Below are positions 10,513-20,963 of a stretch of DNA of 45,073 nt, piece by piece (within the stretch, counting starts at the first letter, position 1; every line of letters starts with the position of its first letter). Both the position numbers and the translations under genes were made by a program. The notes below the pieces were generated by a model. It was not told the DNA's origin. It saw only the letters and a program-made list of their open reading frames with translations, and made no database searches. The stretch is from Planoprotostelium fungivorum. Lineage: Eukaryota; Evosea; Variosea; Cavosteliida; Cavosteliaceae. The stretch covers positions 1 to 45,073 of the forward strand of contig MDYQ01000272.1 in NCBI GenBank assembly GCA_003024175.1, written 5' to 3'.

Positions 10513-13500
10513 ATGGGGCAACAAGTCAGTGCTCTCGAACAGGTACCCATTGACATCATTTGAGATGTCGTGTTTGACTAATGTAAGCCCATCTTGGGTC
10601 ATCGCTCTGCTAAACGTGTGGCTCAAACGATGATCTGCTGTCTATTGTCTGACGCCATCTACCATCACGCCGAAGAGGGCGCTACGTCCTTCACTGACGC
10701 GCTTCACAACCTCCAAATCACATACTCATGGTTCGACGTATGTCAAATCATCTCGATACATATCGATTGCTGTCGACGATGATATCATCATCCCAGACAT
10801 CTTCTCGCCAATTGAACACCTTCTCAGGTTTATGGATATCAATTATCGTGTCCAGGATTTCCATACCCATTCGCTGTCGTGGAGATGGAGGACTTTTTCG
10901 TCCTCACAGTGGCGGGAACCCATCGAGTCGAAGATTGGCTCACCAATCTCGACTTTGATTCCATCATCTCTGGCCATCTCAATCTACACAGAGGTGACCT
11001 CTCTCACCATCATCACTCTCAACGTCATCCATTTCTCTTCATAGACAATCCTTCATTACCCCGAACTCTTCTCTGATGTCCCTCGCTCGTAGCTTGTCCA
11101 TCACCGATGTCCCATCATCTCATCATTTGATCATCTCATGTCGATGTAAAAAATTGACGGGAACAGGTTTCGAGCTCGCAGCTCGTCACATCCCCATCCT
11201 CGATGTCTACGCCGCAGCCACGAGCAAGAAGAAGGAGCTCATCGTGTGCGGCCACTCTAGAGGTGGCGCCATCGCACAGCTTTTGAATTTTCAATTGCTG
11301 AACCGCGGCCACCACTCCACCTGCTTCACTTTCGCATCGCCCGTTGTGGGATGTCCCAATTGGTCGAACGAGGTGCGAGTGTGAGACTTTTTGGGACGTT
11401 GACCGTGGCTCGTTGTAGATCAAGAGATTGGACCCTGATGGCAAGTACTTCTTCCATTACGTCAACGCATATGATCCAGTTCCATTTCTGTTGACTCATT
11501 TTGGGTCAAATTATTCTTCTGCTGGCACTGTCATTCTATTCAAGAGAGGTGATTTGCATCGTACTCACTCTTTTCTGATGAAATTTCATCTGAATCTCAA
11601 CTGATCAATCGATAGGGGGTAACGAGGGAGAGAAAAGTAAGGATGGTGAGATTTTTATTGAATTTATTTCCTCACAAAATCAAATTTGACAAATTTTTTG
11701 TGACATAGACAGAATTTCGCACACTCTCTGCAGACGATTTCAAATCAGAAGGAACGAAATTATTCGGTTCACACGATTCGGTCTTGAACATTCACCGTTA
11801 CATCGAAGGCCACAAGATGTCAAACTACAACAAGTGCATCCTGTCTGCTGGCGGACCACTACAGCTTCCTTACCGTCACAATACCTCGTCTGATACGGCT
11901 AACAACTTCAGTAGCAACGAATACGTAGTGCCTCCCATCCTACCTCCCGAGGTGAAATTTCTATGAAATTTCTGTGAATTTCGTTCGAATTCTCGTAGAA
12001 TATCGGTGGAGAATTCTCCACGGCCAAGCACGTGAGGTTCTATCTGAAAGGAGAGAACCTTTCATCCATCACCATCCTCAACTTTGCCTTCAACACCATG
12101 AACGGAAGACAGATACTACACGAGGTACCTCCCTCCCTCATTCTACATCATTTCTACCTCTACAACGAACCACTCATCCATCTACAACGCACGCATATTC
12201 TCGTTTTTATCATCTACAACGCACCATATCACGAAGAGTGATAGAATGACAAATGAAAAGGTGTTACCTGTGTCGAAGAGTAGCATTCAAGTCATCTCTG
12301 ACTTGGACTTGGACGATGAAGCTTACAAACCCGATTTCTCCATCTCCATCTGCAATGGCTTTTCCACGAAAACGATCGCGGGCAAATTGCCCTTCCAGCA
12401 GGTCATGCTTTTGGGACAGACCGGCGCGGGAAAATCACATCTCAAAGTGTGTAATCGAAATTTCGTGGATATTTACGAGGTCAGGCCGTGTTAGAAATGA
12501 TGGAGAAGGGTCAATCGTTACCCACCACCCCCTGCAGCATCGCCAGAACAATTCCGATGGATCACACGCCGGAAGAGATGATATCGTACGGCGACCGCAT
12601 CGTGTACAGAGAGTGGATCGGTGAGATGTCGTGAGATCGAGCGTTGTAGATTGACGGATTTAGGACTGACGAGGTATTCGAACGACGAGATACAGGCCAT
12701 TTGGGACAACGTGGAGGCGAACACGCCGGTGGTGATGATCGCAGTCATCAATCTCAGTACTGTTGTGAGTGTGATATCATCATTCACATCATCACATCAT
12801 CACATCATCACATCATCACATCATCACATCACCACACCACACCCATCGTGACGTATCTCATCACATCACATCACATCACATCATCACCACACGACACAAA
12901 CGCATCACCGGTCTTCAACTCAACTTCGGATAGGTATCATCAGAGGACATGTTCGAAATGTTGAACAAGATCAATTTCCAGAAAGAGACTCTCGTGGAGG
13001 GACAAGTACAAAAGTATCCGGTCGTACTCTACGCCCTGACGAACCCGTATTCAGTTCCTCGTTCGAAGAGAGAGATCACCGTCACAGAGTTTGGTAAACT
13101 CATCTCGAAACACGATCCGACGGCTATAGAGCAAGATCGTGTGTTCAAGTGAGATCCATCGCATCATCTCATCACGATCATCGACTTCGACTCGTGATCG
13201 ACCAGTCATCATACACGTATTCTTCATACAGGATGATGATCATCATGATGTCGATGTGATGCTGATGATGAACAGATTGAACACCGACCCGTACGAATTA
13301 GAAGACGGCAGATACGTACCCATAGAAGGTATTCCAGAGTTCCACCACAGAGTTCGATCCACACTCGATGAATTCTACTCCAACGGCAACTGCAGCATAC
13401 GTCCAGTGAGGACGGTGGTACTCAAAGGTATCGGCCAGTGGATTCTACAACGAGTCAACGACCCGAAAGTCATCGCTGGCGTCTTCGCCTTGCTGTCCAA

Positions 13501-13540
13501 CATCGCCGTGATGGCGGGAAAAGCTTACTTGAAGAAATAA
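10513..13540 (+). CDS. class-3 lipase fused to a P-loop GTPase-like domain
   Basis: About 13 exons join in phase into roughly 665 residues. The N-terminus MGQQVSALEQ fits an N-myristoylation signal (Gly2, Ser6). Residues about 60-310 are a class-3 (Rossmann-type alpha/beta hydrolase) lipase: FFVLTVAGTHRVEDWLTNLD, the nucleophile elbow VCGHSRGG, FASPVVGCPNW, the likely catalytic Asp in AYDPVPFLLTHFG, and the likely His in IEGHKMSNYNK. A beta-rich linker follows (VRFYLKGENLSSITILNFAF). Around residue 420 is a Walker A motif, VMLLGQTGAGKSHLK. Beyond it are PVVMIAVINLST, YPVVLYALTNPYSV and a C-terminal helix (VIAGVFALLSNIAVMAGKAY). The usual GTPase DxxG and NKxD motifs are not seen; the expected places read REWIGL and LTNPY. 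The substrate is presumably membrane lipid. Introns near 11363-11418 and 12614-12663 carry the CGTTGTAG motif; the former uses it as acceptor. Confidence 0.78.
12783..12890 (+). repeat. intronic ATCATCAC microsatellite
   Basis: An intron of the lipase-GTPase gene contains about seven tandem copies of an 8-nt unit (ATCATCAC) followed by degenerate CACAT repeats. It lengthens that intron to about 165 nt, against the usual 40-60 nt. Confidence 0.8.
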
Positions 13541-13631
13541 ATTCCAACTGTACGATGACTCGTTCGGAAATTTGGAATTCGGAATCGGGCTAGGATGTGG
13601 ATTTATTTAATACACAACATATTCTACACGA

Positions 13632-15182
13632 TGAGGTTGATGCTGCTCCTCTGCTGTGTATCAGCGGGATTGTCTCTGTCGTTCCGTGGAGTCAATCAAG
13701 CCGGTGCTGAGTTCGCCTCTTCCAATCTACCAGGTGAGTCATTAGAGGATCGGGCAGCATGATATCGACACTGTGAAGGGAAGAACAATCAAGACTATGC
13801 TTTTCCTTCTATTAGTTCCATCGATTGGTTCGTGAAGAGGGGAGTAAATGTCTTCCGTATTCCATTCTTATGGGTGATCTGAGACCTCTTCTTGTCGTCC
13901 GTTGCTGAAATAATCAGGAACGTATTCAGCCCGTTTTAGACGGACCTTTCGATGCGTCATACCTGAGTCTGTTAGATGCAACCGTCAACCACACCACCCA
14001 GTCTGGTGCTTTCGCACTCATCGATCCACACAATTACATAAGATATAGAGGTACACCCATTGGACAGGGCGTGAGAAATTTCGAGATCGATGTCTCGAAA
14101 AACTGATCTCCACAGGATGTCACCTACACCATCTTTCAGAAATTTTGGAAGAGCTTGGCGAGCCGTTACGCCAGTAATCAGCGAGTCATCTTCGGTCTAA
14201 TGAACGAACCTCACGATGTCAAGACCGAAGTTGTGAGAACGGCCATGCAGGCCGGTATCGATGGCATCCGGAGTGCAAACGCCAACCAACTCATTCTAGT
14301 CCCTGGTAACGCTTGGACGGGAGCCCACAGGTATATTGCATCAGACGTCTTCCCTCACATCATCTCCCTTCCTCTTCTTCTGTCTTCTCTAAAATGCCTC
14401 CAGTTGGTTCGATAATTGGTATGGTACACCCAACTCTCAAGTGATGCTCAACATCACTGACCCCATCAACAACTTTGCCTACGACATCCACCAATACTTC
14501 GACTCGGACAATTCTGGCACCCACACAGACTGCAGGGTGAACAAAGTCAGACATCTCATCTCATGCAACATCACAGATGGACTGGAACACATCGAAAGTC
14601 TTCGGACCTCTGACGCAGTGGCTGAGACAGAACAAAGCCAGAGCTTTCCTCTCTGAATTCGGCTTCGCTCAGAATACCAACTGTTACTCGATCGCGAATG
14701 ACACGTTGAATGCCATAGAAGCGGGAGGAGACGTGTGGATCGGCTGGACCTACTGGGCAGCCGGACCCATGTGGGGAGACTACATGTATACCGTAGAACC
14801 CAACGCAGCGTGAGCCTCCATCGAGATCATCGCCATCGTCATGCATCGTCTTCATGCATCATCTTGCAACATCACGTCCTCCACGACGTCACACCGTCAT
14901 CATGATGCGGAGATGTGTGTGATGACGATGACGTCTTAGAAGATGAAAGCCGTGCTGATCTCAGACAGAGGTAACTCTACCGGACAATGGGAGAATGTCC
15001 TGTCGAAATACATCCGTTTGAATCAACAAGTCATCGTGTCACCCACAGGAACCTCTACTCTTCAGACGAAGAGTGAGGGCAACGCGAGGACCATGAGACA
15101 GGTGAAGGAGAGAACGATATCTCTTCGTTGACAGTTTCAGATGTTCCTCGGCGTCTCTGTTCTCCTCCTCTGTTGTTTGTGA
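13632..15182 (+). CDS. secreted GH5-type glycoside hydrolase
   Basis: This is a family-5 (cellulase-like) beta-glycosidase that would act outside the cell or in the phagosome on beta-glucan or mannan; the exact substrate is not clear. A signal peptide (MRLMLLLCCVSAGLSLS) is followed by FRGVNQAGAEF, the usual first strand. Next come WFVKRGVNVFRIPFLW, AFALIDPHNYIRY, and VIFGLMNEPHDV, where Glu is the catalytic acid. LILVPGNAWTGAH, AYDIHQYFDSDNSGTH and RAFLSEFGF follow, the last carrying the Glu nucleophile. GGDVWIGWTYWAAGPMWG closes the barrel. Exons are separated by short introns; the one at 14810-14968 is about 159 nt and rich in CATC. The last exon, after GTGAAG...TTTCAG, adds only MFLGVSVLLLCCL, a hydrophobic tail suggesting GPI anchoring. 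Catalytic residues are intact. Confidence 0.87.
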
Positions 15183-15514
15183 AGCGGCGTGCACATCTTA
15201 ATCGAATGGTATAAACACAAATTGTATACTATTCGTGTGGATATGTCGTGCGTGAACGACATCTCAACGCGGCGTGCGTGGTCACTTCATTGAACTTGCT
15301 TGTGGGATATCGAAATCGATCCGCTGCAAGGAAAACTACGGATGTGACAACCACACCTGTCACCGGGGTCTCCTCACGTCATTCGCGGGCACTCCCACTC
15401 AATACCACCACTCCACCACGCGCCCGACAGACGGTTTTCACCACTTTCAAGAAGCCCGAACAACACCTACCTCACTTGGTACCGTCACTTCACACGAGAC
15501 GCAACAGCCGACAC
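15183..15514. other. intergenic region upstream of DOMON-reductase gene
   Basis: Open frames cross this gap on the plus strand but lack coding character, and the signal peptide starting at 15515 is the better start for the next gene. A TATA-like GGTATAAACAC lies at about 15209, which could serve the downstream gene if the 5' UTR is about 270 nt. Confidence 0.35.
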
Positions 15515-18167
15515 ATGCGATTCCTCTTCCTCTGCCTCATTGCGGTGGCGACAGCTGCAACCGCGAGCGGCAGCACCAACGGCACCTATTCACTGACCTC
15601 TCGAGATGGATTCCAATTGTCTTGGTACATCGACTTGGACAATGAGACCATCTATTTCAATATGACGGGTGAGATGATTGGATCCGCAGGCGATGTTGAC
15701 GCAGACAGCACCCACCACCGGCTGGCTATCCATCGGCTGGAACGACGGGCAAGGAATGGCGGGAGCTGATATGGCAGTTGGCTGGGTCACCTCTTCAACG
15801 ACACTCTTATACGACTGCATCTCTTCCGGAAATGTGAGATCACACGTCCACGATCTGTCGAAGGATAAAGCACGTCCATAGATCTGATTCCCTCTGCAGT
15901 CGCTCCCTCCCCTCGATGTCAATGAGGGAGGCAGTAACGACATCCAAATGTATTATAGTGACCAGTCTGCATCCTCTACTACCATCGGATTCAAGAGGAA
16001 ATTGAATACGGGAGATAAGAAGGACTACATCATCTCTGACAAAGGCATCTATTTCCTCTACGCTTGGGGCAGTCAAGATGGAACTGTTCGCGGCTCTAGC
16101 ATCGACTACCGTCAACATGATGGACAAGGTAATCAAAGAGATGTGATGAAGAGAATGAAGAGAGACAGGAACCTTGTTAGTCAACTTTTTCGACGGAAGT
16201 GTGACTGAATTAGACTCTTTAAAGAGACCGGGAGTCATCTTAGCTTTCGTGGCCTTGGGTGCACTCCTCATCTACGCCATCTCACGTTGGTCATATATCT
16301 TCATCTCTCGTAGAGTCCTCCACAACACTTCAGGTGCAATTCTATCACATGCATCACATTGCATCTCATGCGAATGTCTCTCGCTCATCATCTGTAAGAC
16401 GTTAAATCCTTTGTAGAAGTATCGAAGGCACCACGTTTGGCTCACATCCATTCCGTCTTGGACTCGTGGCTCTATCGACGCATCCCCCACACCGACATCG
16501 CTCTGATGCACGCTCTCGTCTTCATCGTCTATATCTTCATCAACGTGGCCACTCTCTTCTTTGACCTCCCCATAGCTCCCGATTCGTTCGGTACGCTGAT
16601 CGCAGCCAACGCCATGCTGGTGAGTCGAAAAATAAAACAAAATAAATAGATGTTATAAATCGAATGTACGATCGAATGAGCTGATGCGATGGTAGGCCGT
16701 CATACCTGCCACGAGGAACAGTATCTTAGTGGTTCTCACGGGGATACCATTCGATCGAGCGGTGCAATTTCACAGATGGGTGGGTCGACTCACGGTCATC
16801 ATCGCCACGGTCCACGTCGTCTACACCTTTGTAGATTGGAGACGCTCCGGAGAATCGGTGAGTGTCTTTCCGTCCCATCGTGTCTGACGGACACATTAGA
16901 TCATCGACATGCTTCGATCGGACATCACGAACATCTGGGGTTTAGTCGCGTGGGTCGCACTCCTCATCATGTTATTCTCCTCTTTCGAGATCTTTCGACG
17001 CAGACTCTTCGAGGTGCCCCCATTTTATTCTATTTTATTCTCCTGAGCCGCCGCAGGTCTTTTACACGGTGCACTTTTCCTTCCTCATTTTCTTCGTTTT
17101 CGGTTGCCTCCACAACGCGAGGTTCATTCCATTCGCAGCCAGTGCAGCCGCGATCTACTTCATCGATCGAGCAATCCGATTCACCTACGGTATGATACCG
17201 CGACGCGTCACGTCCACTACCGTGAAAGACTCGAACCATTCCATCGTTCAATTCAAATTCACCAAAAACCGCATCGCAAAGAGTGAATGGAACATCGATC
17301 GCCATAGAAACTGAACGGTTTAGCTCTGGGTCTTTACTCCACCGGACAATATGTATTCGTCAATTTTCCTTCCGTCAGTCTCTTCCAGTGGCATCCCTTC
17401 TCACTCACATCCCCCTCCGACGTACGTTACGTCTCGTGACATGCAACTGACGTGCGACAGGCCTTAGAGGGTGAGATCAACGTAAGAGCTTCCGGGGGCT
17501 TCACGAGACAATTGGTCCTGGCGGCCCAAAATAATCCAAAGATGATGATACGCGTCGATGGGCCTTACGGACACTTGAACGTCGGCATCAGGAGGTACCC
17601 CGTCGTCTTATTATTCTGCGGGGGAATCGGCATCACACCCGTTTTGTCTGTGTTGAGGGATCTATTTTGCTCCATCAAGGATCGACCGTCGATGGTGGAG
17701 GTGAGAGACCGTCTGGTGATCGTTGTGGCTGATGGACGTACAGTACGTACACGTCTATTGGTCGATTCAGAGGTGAGAAGTGTTGGGTCCAATTTCTTCT
17801 CACGTTCGTTTCAGTGAAGATCAATACAAGTGGTTCGCAGAAGAATTGTCCACCGTCACAGCGTCATCGGGTGATGCAGAGATCGCCATCAATGTCATCG
17901 TCACGCGGCAAGAGAAGGTCACACCACCTTTCACGAAGGATAGAATCAACGGAGAATTTGTGGATAACGTTCTCAACGATGTCACCATCAAACATCCACT
18001 CACAGCGAGGTGAGATGATCGGCTCATGAGATCTTGTGATGACAGAGATCAGGTATGTCTTTGCTTGTGGACCGAAGGGAATGGTGCAGACAATCTGGGA
18101 CAAGACGAGCGAGAGAAAGTCTGTGGGAGAGAGATTCGATTATCACAAGGAGACGTACGAATTTTGA
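15515..18167 (+). CDS. DOMON protein fused to ferric reductase/NOX module
   Basis: A signal peptide (MRFLFLCLIAVATAATASG) leads into a DOMON domain: FQLSWYIDLDNETIYFNMT, APTTGWLSIGWNDGQGMAGA, IYFLYAWGSQDG, GQGTLLVNFF. A helix (GVILAFVALGALLIYAISRW) follows. Next comes a ferric-reductase-like transmembrane domain with paired heme-ligand His: HRWVGRLTVIIATVH (13 residues between) and HFSFLIFFVFGCLH (12 between). The cytosolic part has the FAD motif WHPFSLTSPSD, then RVDGPYGHLN, the NAD(P) glycine loop CGGIGITPVLSVL, and near the C-terminus YVFACGPKGM. It ends KETYEF at TGA 18165. Introns of about 40 nt join in phase; the first, after FNMT, is GTGAGA...GCAGACAG. It most likely passes electrons from NAD(P)H across the membrane to an external acceptor via the DOMON domain. 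All expected ligand residues seen are present. Metal reduction versus superoxide production cannot be decided. Confidence 0.85.
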
Positions 18168-18386
18168 ATAGATTTCATGTACATATGTATGTGTTTCTCT
18201 TCAGTGTCATGAACGCGATCATCGAGATCAGTCTCACGCCTGTTTTTGGGTTTCGTTCGTTCACGTGATGATGACAAAGACTTGGTCAATGTGTGTAAAT
18301 ACGCATTCTATGGGGTGACCAGAAGCCGACAGATTTCGTTGTAGAAGAGTTAAAAGATTTCTGTGACAACCACATCTCGAGAACAC

Positions 18387-20046
18387 ATGACGTCCCTATA
18401 CGATCTCCTCTCTTCTTCCCCTTTACCTCTTTATCTCAATCCTCACGACCTTCTGCAGTTGGCATGCTGCTGTCACCAGTTGCATCATCTAATCACAGCT
18501 GATAGCCATTTCGATGAGAACAATTGGAGAGGTATTTATGAATCGAAGTATCACAAGATCACGGTGTGTCACAACGACAATCATCCATCACCAACACCCA
18601 TAGACATCAAAGGGAGGCCGCAGCAACAGAGAATACTACCACGATTTGTTTCGTTCCAACTTGAAAAGAAGGACAGAGAGATTCACACAGACCGAAGATG
18701 GTGGCAGTCACATTCCTGTCTCAAGACATCTGACACCAGCAACAGGACCTTTGCACCTTATGGACGGCTGGGGAGCAGCCGTCTTGTTACACGGTAAGCC
18801 ACTGGCTTACAACTGGCCTTGCGATCACATTTGGAGTATAGACCGCTTGTTCTGTACCGAAGACAGAGACATCAGGTATGATCGTCACGATCCACCATCA
18901 TCACATTGTCCTCAATCTCCATCAGTCAAGCATCGAAAGATGAATCTCAAAAGCTCGGCCACGTTCTCAATCAAGGTCTCATCCAACCCGAGGAACCTCT
19001 GACAGTAAGCATCCATCCTCACATCCTCATATCACGTCTGTGATCTCCCACTGACATCATCTCGCAGGTCCAATTCAAACGTCTGGTTGATCTATTGGGA
19101 AGAGGAGAGTACCTCTTCGAACTCCATCCCAGCGATTCAGAATGGACTATGACGGCCAAGCGCAACGTCAGGCCATGTGAGGAGCTCATCCAAAGACATC
19201 ACCTGACGACATCCAGACTCTACGATAGCTTATGAAGAGACACCCGGCAACAGGAGATATGCCATGGTGAAGACATCTACAGAGTTGTAGACTGACAAGT
19301 GTAGAATTTCAATTATCACAGCAACGATTGTCCTTGGAGTACGCAGAGCGTTCGAAAATTGGACGAATCCAGGGTGAGAGAATGACAATCAAACGAACTA
19401 CAACGGTGTAGATCGAATATTACAAGAAGGAGATCGAGAAGGGAAGGAGACCCATCGTCTTAGGAGCCCTTCCCAAACAGATGCCGGTGGACACTGACTT
19501 CCCCATGCCATCAGACATCTTCATCTTGGATGGCCATCACAAGGTCATCTCATCTTCCATCCTCTTCATTCATTGAATTCTATCTTCAACTCTTTCTCTC
19601 TTCTTCACGATTCGCACGAGACCTTCTGAATATCGTTCAGTACCTGGCCTATCACGAGAAGAACATCCAACCCGCGTGGCTCATGGTCAAGAGACTGAGA
19701 CAGAACAGCGACGAAGACTTCATCACTGTGGACGATCGAAACTCACGTCTAACGCGCGAGAACCTCAGGGGTGGGGAGCTGCAGGCGACGTCAGAAGAGA
19801 CCACCTGCTTTCAGATGGTGAAGAAGGTTGCCTTCGAGGAGACATACGAGGAAGACATTCAACCGGAGGACCTAGAGAAGATGAAGAGGGGAGAGATGGA
19901 AGCGGTGAGGAGAGAAGATGAGATGGGTGTTGAAGTCGTCACAGCCTTATCATTCTCAACTGCATCAATGGCAGCTGTGGCAACAGCAATGGAAGGAGTA
20001 CGTAGACAAGTATGGACCCAGCGCCATCTCGAAGTTGAAGAATTAA
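18387..20046 (+). CDS. F-box protein with ParB-like domain
   Basis: The N-terminus reads as an F-box (LYLNPHDLLQLACCCHQLHH, ENNWRGIYESKYHK), the SCF ubiquitin-ligase adaptor motif that binds SKP1. After an intron the exon YYHDLFRSNLKRR continues through DGWGAAVLLHGKPLAYNW. Further short exons include VQFKRLVDLLGRGEYLFELH and SYEETPGNRRYAM, joined to NFNYHSNDCPWSTQSVRKL. The C-terminal domain resembles the ParB/sulfiredoxin-type nucleotide-binding fold: IEYYKKEIEKGRRPIVLGAL, then DIFILDGHHKYLAYHE, where DGHH(K/R) is the signature. The reading ends AISKLKN at TAA 20044. ATG at 18387 is preferred over an in-frame ATG at 18363 because the F-box follows closely; both are possible. The same frame stays open after the TAA (next entry), so this stop may be intronic in a longer isoform. 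Confidence 0.68.
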
Positions 20047-20109
20047 AAAAAATTAGAAAAAGACTTGATCTACAATGTCCATGGACGTGGATTGGTCGAC
20101 ACACCAGAG

Positions 20110-20872
20110 TCTGGTGGAAGTTTGACATTTTACATGTCTAACATCCTCCATTATCTCGTATGCTCAACTGTGGTGGTCTCCATCTTCGCAGGCTAGCTGC
20201 CTCACAGGTGACGCCCTCCCTGATCTCTACTTCACTCGGACGTCGAGCATCGCGCGCGGACTGATAGAACATCAGACCTGCGGCTACCTCTTAAAAGCTG
20301 CCGATGGAACGTCTCCGACACTGACCATCTCTTCCACATTGGTCGAGCGATTGGCGCACGTTGCCGATGTCAGGAGTTTCTTGGTCGATGCGACAGAAGA
20401 CTACGAGAGAGCAGCGAAGATATTGGCCAGTCGACCACTCTATACTTTCCAACGTCTGGACGTGCGTGGAGAGGTGAGAGACTTGTAGCTGATGGAGGTG
20501 TGACGTCCATCGAAAGGAGATCCATCTGAGTTTGAGGATGCCAGTCAGAACTCCAGAGAGGGAAGAGCTGCAGTCATACGCTCTATTAGTCGTCCTACAA
20601 TCATCCAATCGTCCCATCTCATGGTTGGTCTCTGATCCATTCTCTCTGACCGACACCACACCAATGGTGATCTTTCACAGTTGTCAATTGCATCGCCTGA
20701 TGAGATACAGATGGATAACAGTTTGGACTCCATCTTTGAACCACAAGGGTCTCTCCTCTCTTTCCTTCAGGAGGACACCGCGGAATCTGCATTGAGAAGC
20801 TTGACTGAAGACCTCTTAGCTCCCATCTTCAATCACCGACGGGCATCTGTAACAACAAGCGTGTATAAATAG
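20110..20872 (+). CDS. downstream exons: C-terminus of F-box gene or separate gene
   Basis: Three or more exons encode a plausible helical protein: SGGSLTFYMSNILHYL, then, after a 34-nt intron in phase (GTATGC...TTCGCAG), ASCLTGDALPDLYFTRTSS. It continues LIEHQTCGYLLKAADG, DVRSFLVDATEDYERAAKIL, SRPLYTFQRLDVRGE, and finally LLSFLQEDTAESALRSLTED, ending TTSVYK at TAG. If it is a separate gene, the only in-frame ATG is MSNILHYL at about 20128. Alternatively an intron 20002-20109 (GTAGAC...CAGAG, phase 0) joins it directly to the F-box/ParB-like exons and removes the TAA at 20044. The frame between 20047 and 20109 is also open, so readthrough would give one long protein. The last exon join near 20620-20681 is not resolved. 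I do not recognise the domain. Confidence 0.5.
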
Positions 20873-20963
20873 TGTATCATGTCTGTATCATCACACAAAG
20901 ACGTAAACGACAACAGAGTCGTAACATCATCCAAAATGAAGAACATGACATGCATCGATCAGA

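Noticed and set aside
12160-12221. CTACAAC as the intron branch point
   Set aside because: It lacks the U-R-A-Y arrangement of a branch site, occurs in both orientations and at any distance from the acceptor, and is also found in exons.
17225-17240. GACTCGAACC, whose complement GGTTCGAGTC looks like a tRNA T-loop (B box)
   Set aside because: It lies in the coding exon for VKDSNHSIVQ of the DOMON-reductase and no cloverleaf can be drawn around it.
20044-20046. TAA read as a sense codon (alternative genetic code)
   Set aside because: Several other genes end cleanly at TAA, and so do family C-termini such as WDR12 and the lipase-GTPase protein. An intron or a true stop explains it better.
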